NCBI GenBank assembly: GCA_900660155.1 | Contig: CABFPE010000134.1 | Location: forward strand, 355,022-419,021 | Direction: 5' to 3' | Source: Hofstenia miamia | Lineage: Eukaryota; Xenacoelomorpha; Acoela; Hofsteniidae | Length of the DNA stretch: 64,000 bases | Shown: piece by piece, positions 37,478 through 47,800 of the stretch | Position numbering within the stretch: the first letter of the stretch is position 1 | How the letters are laid out: the number at the start of each line of letters is the position of its first letter | Made by a program: the position numbers and the translations under genes | The notes under the pieces: generated by a model | What the model was told of the DNA's origin: nothing | Database searches by the model: none | Seen by the model: only the letters and a program-made list of their open reading frames with translations

Positions 37478-40400
37478 GTGCATTTAAAATAGTCAATGTT
37501 TTATTGATAGATGTCGATATATTTATACAACTAAATTGATTGATTCATCTTTGCTAAGGGTCAGATTAGTCAAGAAAATGTTAGAGTGAAAAAAAATTTG
37601 CGAGCCCCTATATACTTTAGTACTATGATCAGTTTTCTTTAGTTTGTGAAATTTTCATTTGGTGCCATATTTTGAATACATTTGCAAAACAATGACTAAA
37701 TATGATTATATACCATATTATAAGTGGCCTAGATTACTACAGGCATTGATGCTGGAATTCGTGCTGAAAATAAGGTGGTACAAGGATGAGGGTATGCGTT
37801 GTGAAATTTTTTATTATTTAACTTGCTTGAACATTGCAGTTGAAAGTGACCTTAATTTATACGTATTTGATTGTTGAAGCATAAATTAAACATTATTGAT
37901 TGACTTTATTTCTAATTTTTCGGTCATTTTTAGAAATATTAGTTTATTCAAAATTATGAAAATGGCTACCTTGATTACGTAATACTGGTTGATCTTGAGA
38001 GTATTTGTTGTTTTTCTGCTAGAGTAAGTGTTTGACATTAATTAGAACTAATATGAGTTCAATATATTGTTCCCTTCTATTATTAATGCTTAATATATTT
38101 TGATTATTTTTCACCTTTATTTTTCCAAAAATTGATGACGTCACAACTTCACTTGATTATATAATCGAAACAAGTTAATATATTTTTTTAAATGGCAAAT
38201 ATGTTGGTCAAATGTGCCAAAGCTTATTACTTAATGTTTAAAAGTTTTGAAATAAAAGAGGAAGGTGTTATTGACATATTATACCCTATTAGTCAATAAG
38301 CTTGATTTGATTATAGGTTAAATGTTTAAAGGTTTATAATTTAGTAACTTCACTGTAACTGTAAATAAAAATGTCACTCTATATTATTGGGGTTGCACCC
38401 CAACCATATATCTTCAAATAAATCAAAATTCTGATTAGCTCATGGTAAATTTTCATCGCATGAAATTTAGTTATCCATTTCCAGAAAAAATTAATTGCAT
38501 TAATGTAACGTAGGTACTCAAAGAATTTTCTATGCCATGAAGGTACACCCCCACGAGGAATTCCTAGATACGCCACTGTCAACCATTGCTATTTTTACCA
38601 CTAAAATAAAAATTTTTTAGGAATGTATGCTAAATGTAAAGTAACATGCATGTTCTTGCATGTACATGGACATGCACTACATGGAAGCCATAGCTGCATG
38701 CGAGTAAATGAATGTATTCTTCACGAAACATTGATGTTGATACAGTTTAAACAAACATTTTTATCATTAATAGTATGCATTTAAAATCTGTACAAAAAAG
38801 TGGAAGCAAAATTGCTAAAAATATAAGCATGGTAGATGGACTTGGGAGTATAAAATATGCCTTTGTGTCCTTGTATTGGTTCATTGATATCGCTTCACCA
38901 AAACCAGCAGGTACATTCAAATCCAGCTCACTAAGTATTTAATCATAGCGATATGTCGATCACATCGCAGCTAGTCTTCTTATTTACGCAAAAAGTAATT
39001 TTCAGTCTAAAGGTAAAGTGATTAACTATTTGAAGGAGAAAATAAACTGTAAACATCGTTTTCGGTAAGGTAAAGCAAATGTCAACCATTGAAAGTGTAA
39101 TTTTGAAAGAGCTGCCTCTTTATTGAGAGTGTGCTTTATTGTTTGCATTTCTTAATGGTTAAAATGGAAAGCAATATAGTTGCATATTAATTAGAACACA
39201 TTTTGAATGTTAAATAATAAATTTAAACATTAATAATTCCCAGCTCCATTTAGCATTCGGGAAGGGAAGACTTAAAAATTTTAATTTTATATACAAAATA
39301 TACACTACCTTTCCTAAGAATTTGTGACAAAACTGATCAAGATTATTTCTCAAAGCTATATATAAAGATTCAAGTTAGTACACGATACTCAAAATTTTAT
39401 AATTCCGATAAATTTTCAAGTTTGCAAATTTTGATATTTTATGTTGATTTTTAAGTGAATACCTCTCTCTTCTTAATTGTGCTGTCCTTTACCTTAATTT
39501 AAAAATATCTTTTCAGGGTTCTTTGGTCAACAAATATTCATTCATACAACTAAATCTGCATCTCTTACCCTGTAAACAAGATTTTTTTGTATGCCCTTCA
39601 AATGTCGAATTTTGATATTTGATCAATTTTTACCTAATGATGAGTTAGGGTAGTTTGGTTAACTTTTGTAATTTTTGACCCACAATAAAAATAGGTTTTT
39701 TAATTTACAAATTCAATCCTTTATGTGTAAATTGTTTCAATGACACAAAATACATGTCTTAAACAGTGGGCCTTTCATCTATTGTTATTGAATGAATGAA
39801 CTTATTCCCACACTTCACTTGTTGTAGCTAGGAATGGAGGAAATGAATTTAAACTCGCGATGATCCACTTAATTCTTCCGAAACCTTGCCTAAGTGCCAG
39901 CAGTGGATCTGCCTTAGAGCTTTCTTGTCATTTGGGCCTAAATAGGATCGCAAATTTTGAAAAAATGGCCCTAACATTTTTTTCATAATTTTCAGTTTTT
40001 TCTTTCTAATATATGCTCCTTCCTCATTTTTTAATTTTTATCATTTTTGCTAAAATGTTAAAACTAAGCTATAAAGTTTTAACATATATTATATGACTTG
40101 AATAATAAGTTTTTCTTGTATGAATCAAAAAGAAATATCCGATAACTCCTTTGAGAAAGGCACAATTAATGGGAAGCATTGCAACCAAGACTTATAAAGA
40201 AGATAATTTTCTTCAATTCTTGTTAATGTCAAGCAGAAAAAGATAAATTAGCTACACCCGTTGATGTTAGGTTTCCTATTATTCTCTATCCAGTGGTGTC
40301 TTCAGAGTTTAGATGTCTTTATTATTTAGTGAGTTTTGCTAATTTTTATAGAAACCCTCGCAATTTGTAAAAAATTGTTTGCTTTGTTTTGGGTTAAGGT

Positions 40401-43400
40401 CTTAAATGATTATATTTAATGCATATATTTAAAACAGGTATTCTGTTGAAAACCGATGTCCACTGAAGTTACAACTTTATCCAATGGATACACAGATTTG
40501 CCAGATGGTGATGGAAAGCTGTAAGTACTCTGTAGTTTATGTGATTATTAAGGTATATTTTTTCAGTTGGACACTCAACAAAAGAATTAGTTCTCAGTTG
40601 GATGAAATCATTCGAAATCCAACATTATGCTGAAGGTTTGCAGTTACCTCAGTTCTACATGGATGGACTAGAAGCAGGTTCAGATGAACGACAAATCACA
40701 AACGGTAACATAATTTGAAATTTTGTTTCATTCTCACCCATTGTTGACATGGATTCGGGTTGGGCTGCAAATTCGAACATGTGGGTAGCATGCGGATAAG
40801 TTTTAGTTGAAGTATCAAATGCGTCATTTGGATGATGCAGAGAGTGCTGTCACAGTGGCTCCAAACTTGAGGGCACTCAAATTGCAAAAAAAATTAGTCT
40901 CCAAAATAACAGTAAAGTTTATGTGAAACAATTTTAAGTAAATGTAGGACTTCTAAATATTTCTATTATACAATATTTATGTATATATTAATGTATACAT
41001 CCATAAAACATTAAAAAGCAAAAATTTTCTACATATGCACCAAAAGCGTACTCGAAATTTGATGTATATAATTGGGGGAGAGTGCTTAGTGCTTAGCCCC
41101 ATATCGACATTCCCATCAGGCTTCAAAATCTATTGACGTCACTTTTCAAAATTTCATGATTTTTTAGTCTTTGATTATTTAAGCTTCGTTATTCCCGTTT
41201 AATACAAACAGTTTAAGCTTTTCGATTTGGAATTTTTGAAACACTTTTATCATTTTAAAATGAAAAACTTTCATATTTTTGTAAGTCTTGCTTAAGGTTA
41301 TCTTTAGGAGCATTTTTTCAATTATTAATTGTTAGCCAAGTATTCTTCAAAAAGAGATTCACAGATTTACTTTCAGCTCTACTTAAGTTACCTAATTTGC
41401 AACCAGCCATTAGGATAATGTCTTTGTTTTCACAGTCAGTCTGAGCAATTTCGTCCTCTAACTCTTCGAACCATTAATTAGTATAATTTAATTATATTTA
41501 AACAACAGTATATATAAATTACTTGTTTTTTAAAAAAATGTATTTTTGAAAGGATTGTCCATTTTGACAAGAGACTTTCAAATTTATTAAAAATTTCAAT
41601 ATGGATGCAGTGAATTCGAGACCAGAATGAGTGCACTACCTTCTTTACCTTCTCAATTACATGTAAATTTCAAGATTTTTAAAGAGATTGGTTTTGTAAG
41701 ACCGTAGATTTTCGAGATTATTGTTATTTAGTCATGGATTGCTTGAGTTGATCAGCTTTCAGAGAAGCATGATTGGTTATGAAATTTCATTCATTTCTTG
41801 CTCAGTCCTATTTGTATGGTAAAATTGGAGGTATTAGATGAAATTGTTAATTCATTTTGTCAACTACGTAAATCACTTTTTAAACTATTTAACTTTATAA
41901 AATTACGTACGTTGATGATTTTGTTAAAATTTTGACTCCAATTTGGGCATTAAATTCTTGCAGAATATATTAAGTACATCGATGCCTAAATTCATGCCTT
42001 CGAATTTCTAAACCATCATTAATGAAGATGATATTATTAACTGACGTCAATAATATAAATTTTATTATATTTGTAGACTAGTGATGTCACTAAGTTCTTG
42101 AAAAAATACAGTGGATACATACTGAATGGCGGGTCTTTTTAATTTTTATCTTGGTATAAATCATATGTGGAGAGTACAGTAGAATTCCTTATTTCCATAT
42201 AGATATTTTGTTGACATATGAAGTTTTCTGGAAAAAGTGATGATCTCGAAATATGGTTAATTGACAAACTGGGGTCTAAATGTCTTTAAATGTTAAATAA
42301 ATACCAACAATTCCAATTAATAATAATAATAATAGATACAAAATTGTAAATATGAATGCAATTTGACATTTATGACATTCTTAGGCATGTAACAAGCCCT
42401 TAATGACATCTTATTTTTTGGTTTCATAGATATTAATATAGTCAGTCAATCATTCGTCAAACCTTTTGTTTGCTCATACAAATTTGATAGAATATCACCC
42501 CTTTAAAAGGAAATCATGTTATGCGGATAAAAAACTTTCCGGAAATTACAACTTTTGCTATTTATTAAATTCTTCATTTAAATCGATGTCATAAAAATCT
42601 GGTTTACAATTTTCATCGAATTGAAATTTTATTGAATCAAACCTTCGGTATGGAAATAAATTTGTCATCTAAGATATACAACAGCAATGACAACCATTCA
42701 TTCATTGAGATAAAATAAAAAACTTCATTAATATATAATGTGTGTACATTCAATTTAGTAAATAAGCAATGGAGACAATAAAATAAATTAAATTTATGGA
42801 TTTTATTCTTACAAAAATATATTTTGAAAGACTTTGCATGTCTTTGCAGTAGAATTAGCTTAAGAGTCTGATGATAAAAAACGCTAGCAATCACAAAAAA
42901 GCATAAATATGTTCTAAGTACTTTTTTAAATTTGTAGTACATTTGATGCCAGGCAGAAGTCAATACAAATAACATAACAAAACAAATTTATAGAATTCAG
43001 ATGAAGGGTTCTTTTAGCCTACTGGATTCACTAGTTTTGTGAATTTACTAACAAGGTCCAAGTCATTCTCTCAGTTCAGTCTTGCAAGTGATGTGACCAG
43101 CTTTGTAAAAAACAATTGCTAGTTCATTTGAATTTGTCAATATTTTCATATTCAGTTTACATTAGACCGTCAGTGCCGCATGTTCATTTTACTTTACATC
43201 TGATATCATCAAAAATGTCTAAAAATTAAGCAAATCCAATGTGGCTAACCTTTAACCTGAATCGGATTGATAGTAATCAATGCAATTATTGCCACCACTA
43301 ATCACCTGAATAGCACCAAATTCCGCCATACGACGATCTTAGGGAACATTCCCTTAAAAATATAATGAATATCATTTTTCCACTGAAATCTTAGCTATAT

Positions 43401-44848
43401 CTACAAGAGCATTCAATATCTAATGAATTGTGACAAAAAGTTATAATCTAATGAAATCAAGTCATGTAATTGCTTATCTTCAACATTACAGGTGAGCAAT
43501 CGATGAACACCCATAGTAAGATCTTTAGCAATAACTATTGTTGAGAGTTTCTTACATATTGAAAAGATTTGCAGTATAATGAAATTAATTGTGTTCAAAA
43601 TCAACGATAGCTTTATCTACATAGGCGCGACAATTGCTGGGGCCAAACCTCTTATTATAAAACCTTTCTAGAAATCTACGCTAAAACTTGAATCAAGTCC
43701 TTCCAGGTACACAAGCATATGAATCACTGGAAGCTTTGATATTAAAGTACTTCAAGTTGTTGAGATTTTTCCTAATGCAGTTTTTCCTAAGATTCTTTAT
43801 AATATGAAGAAAACCATAAACAGCAAATATTGGAAAATCTGTAGAAATGCTTGCAATGGACTTAGTCAAAGAAAAATTGAAATCTTGCTTGCAAAAATTG
43901 CCTATAGCAGATTCATCGATTGTTGATAATCTGATTTCTGTTCATTCTAATAAAAAATAACAGTTTGGGTATTTAGCAGTATTTAGCAGTGATGGCGCGC
44001 GAGTCGGATGCGGTCCGGACGAAAATTATATCCGACCCAGCAATATCAATAGTTCTTTTAATAAATATTTTTATGATACAATATTACCAAATGTAAATCT
44101 AATTTTGTTTTTTTCCTTAAGGCCACGCGTACACAATACGATTCTTCACCTGGAAAACATCAAGGGAGGGAGAAAATTTAGTCGTTTGTCTTACACGGCC
44201 AAAAGTGTACCGGTAATTTGCCCCGCGATTTCACTTGAGAACAATCTGGCTCTCTGATAGATATCACCCTGTCATCGCTGGCATAACATAGTCATTGCAT
44301 TGTAAACATGATGATTAACTGATTTTTATTATGTCAAAATTTTATTTTAAAATAATATTTTAGTTCATTTTAACCGATTAGTTGGTTTGCTTTGCTGAAG
44401 GAATGAAAGTGATAAAGTAAGTTGGAGAGGGATTAACAGGAATTTGATCATCTTTCACTGATATGACATGTGAATGTTAAATATAGAAACTGAATTACTA
44501 TTTTTTAAGTTAATCTACAATTGTACTAATTATGTTTCGATTATTGGTATACTTTTCATAAACAATATTTTACAATTATATTAAAATTTATTTAAAAAAT
44601 CATGAACATATGTTTATAAATATTACTAGCAAGTTATTCCATATCTTTGTGAAATATTCAATTTTTTTAATATAAATGAAACAAACTAGAAAAATTGCTT
44701 AAATTAAACTCCAACACGACTTTGATATAATACCATAATAGTAGATAAAATATAAGTCATGGAATAACTACGAATGAGCTCAATTCTTTGATAAACCATT
44801 GATTTAATCCCTGTCTTTACTATATATGTACATGTATATCTTTCAGCA

Positions 44849-44882
<34 letters not shown>

Positions 44883-47800
44883 NNNNNNNNNNNNNNNNNN
44901 NNNNNNNNNNNNNNNNNNNNNNNNNNNNNNNNNNNNNNNNNNNNNNNNNNNNNNNNNNNNNNNNNNNNNNNNNNNNNNNNNNNNNNNNNNNNNNNNNNNN
45001 NNNNNNNNNNNNNNNNTATATATATATGTATGTAAGTTCTCATAATTATCTCTGCATCATCCAACAGAACATTTATATGGCATAATGCAATGTATAATAC
45101 ACGTTTTTAAGCAATAGCAACAGATTCTAATTCGGCTAATTCGGCAAGCTGTCGTTTTTAGCGCGATAAATGAATGTTATTATTCCTATTGTATTAAGCA
45201 CTCTTTAATTATGACTCATTTCAAAAAATAATCATTTTCAATATTTTTATTCAATAATTTAGTTCGGTTTTTCATGTTGAATATTATTTTTTGTCCTTTC
45301 AAATTAGCTTTAAATTATAATATTTTAATTTATCAATAATAAAATAATGTTCAAAAAGTCATAGTGACGTACCTAACAAAAAAACAGAGTCAGAATATTT
45401 CTTCAAAGGTCTTCATTTTAAATTTATGCGTTTTAAGAAATATTGAAAATGAAAAAAGCAAAAACATTTTTTCATTTAAGCTTTAAGAGATGAAAAAATG
45501 AAACATGAATCATGACATCAAATGTTCAAGTGGCACCTGAATATTACATGTGTGTTGTTCTCTTTTCATACAAGTCTATGAAGTGGAAAAATCTACTGCC
45601 GCATTTCCTCCTGAAGTGGAATAAAAAATTACAAATTAACTAAAAATAAATTTTGAAATTAGACAAATAACTTCTAAATCTGCACCCCTGACACATTTAC
45701 AGAGTATGTCGTGATAAATGAATTCTTACAAATGTGTTTAGTTGGAAATTTTTCAAGTATTTCCATACAGATGGTGTTTAAAAGAAGCATCGTTTACTTC
45801 CTCATATCAATGTATCTCCCAGCAAATCTCATCGTATTCATTAGTTGGGTAGGATTTTGGATCACTAGGGAATCAGTTCCAGCCAGAGCAGGAATAGGCG
45901 TTACTACTATTTTGGCAATGATAACACTGGATCTCAGCATCATGTGGAATGGACCGAAGTCATCCAACGTTAATGCCATCGAAATCTACTTTGGCATTTG
46001 CTTCATTTTCGTTTTTGCTGCGTTGGTTGAATTTTCTGTTGTCAATTACTACGATCGAGATGACGTAAGAACTTTTATAATGATACTCTAGCTAGAATAC
46101 ATTAACCCTATTCGACCTGGACTTTTTTATTCCTCAGACCTAGGGAAGGACTCTCCTACCCTCCCTCATCTATCTAACGATGGATTGGATTATGATATTA
46201 AAACGAAACTTCCACAAATACTCTCCATATTATCATTGTCAAATTTGAATGCTCAGAAATATGATACCATTGCGATTTTTGAGCATCAAATCTCAAAAGT
46301 TGTTGGTTCTTAGAAGTAAATTAAACATTGATTTTACAGTTGGAAATGATGCAATTTTCTTACTTATTTTATTTACTTTTTCCCATTAACAATAACAAGT
46401 TTATCGCAGAAATTGGAAGACTATACCCTTGTTGAAAAACAATAAAATACGAAAAATGAGCACATACTTAGGGCATTAGTAAATATTAGGAAATGTCACC
46501 AAGACTCACAAGGAAAGAACCACAACTTTTTGAGTAAGGAATTGGTGAGGAAATCCTCGCCCCTACAAGTCGAATAGAGTTAAGCCAGTTTAAAATCTTA
46601 TTACTGTTAGTTATTCACTTCAATTCAATTTTTTGTTTGTATGCACGGTTGGACATATGTAAAAAACATTGCTTCACAAAGTTCAGGTCATCTTCACTTA
46701 ATAGTGTACATAGATGAACTAATGCTTGCATGTTGAGGTGAAATTTACCTATTTTTAAAAATATATGCTATAAATATTGTCCTAAATATATATTTCGTCT
46801 GGTAAGTATCTTTAAAAATGCATTTAAAATGGAAAATAGAACATCATTATTAATAAAAACTGAAAGTCCCCGAACAGATTAGAAGAAAGTTAATGACTTG
46901 AAAGAAAATATTCTCAAGCAGCTGGAGAATCCTTAAGGGCGTATATTTTGGGTGGATTCCCAAAGTGAATGGTAAATTGAAATTGAGGAGGATATTTTCA
47001 TATGCAAAAAGGAGTTAGGCTGAAAGAAATGAGATCAAAAGAATGGTAATTTAGAAAAAACAGTTATCTCAGAAAAAGCAGAGTGAATGTAAATGAAAAA
47101 CTGAGTATTTAAAGATTTACTACTGGTAGATCGAGCACAAGAATTACAAGAGAAATAAGACGCAAGCAAAGTATAAGAAAACATATTATTGCATATCATA
47201 CACGTGTGTACGCGAATTAAATTTCTGGAGAACAAAGTGGAAAGATAGTAAATTGTGACATGTGATTAAGTACTAAGATTTAGGCATAAGTGATGGCATA
47301 GAACGACTGCTGTTGCAGGCATATTTGGTGTTACATGTGTTACCTCAAGCACGAGTCATCTATAGCATATGGTCGATCTAAGGATATAATACTGGTGAAA
47401 TCATATTGCAGAAACATGAGAAGACATTGGAAAGGCTGCATCGAAATTTCGGTTAGGTAAGTGTAAAGAAATTTCATTTATCAGAAAAAGTGCGCAAGGG
47501 AGAACAATTAGAGACTAAGAGTAGAATAGAGGTTGAGGAAGTTAATTTTTAGAAGTCATAGAAAAGAATAGAACATATCTTGAATATATATATATATACA
47601 GGGTCGGGCAGGTAAATTGAAATATTTCAAATTTTTCATAGTTTAAAGGATGAAATAGGTAAAAACATTATTGTTATATTCATTTTTGTAATCTTTGTAA
47701 CTTAATTACCATAACTATTCAATGTGATCACCCTTTGCATCAATAATTTTGGAAATACTCTGGCGAAACCGTGAACAACTCTTCCGCACTTCTTTACCAT

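Noticed and set aside
37659-37877. 72-codon plus-strand frame as a nested gene
   Set aside because: No recognisable domain and no promoter or splice support in the intron.
42637-42975. 112-codon minus-strand frame in the receptor intron
   Set aside because: Low-complexity Phe/Leu/Lys-rich translation of AT-rich DNA with no family resemblance.
45794-45979. Minus-strand frame opposite M1-M2
   Set aside because: It is the antisense shadow of receptor exon e.
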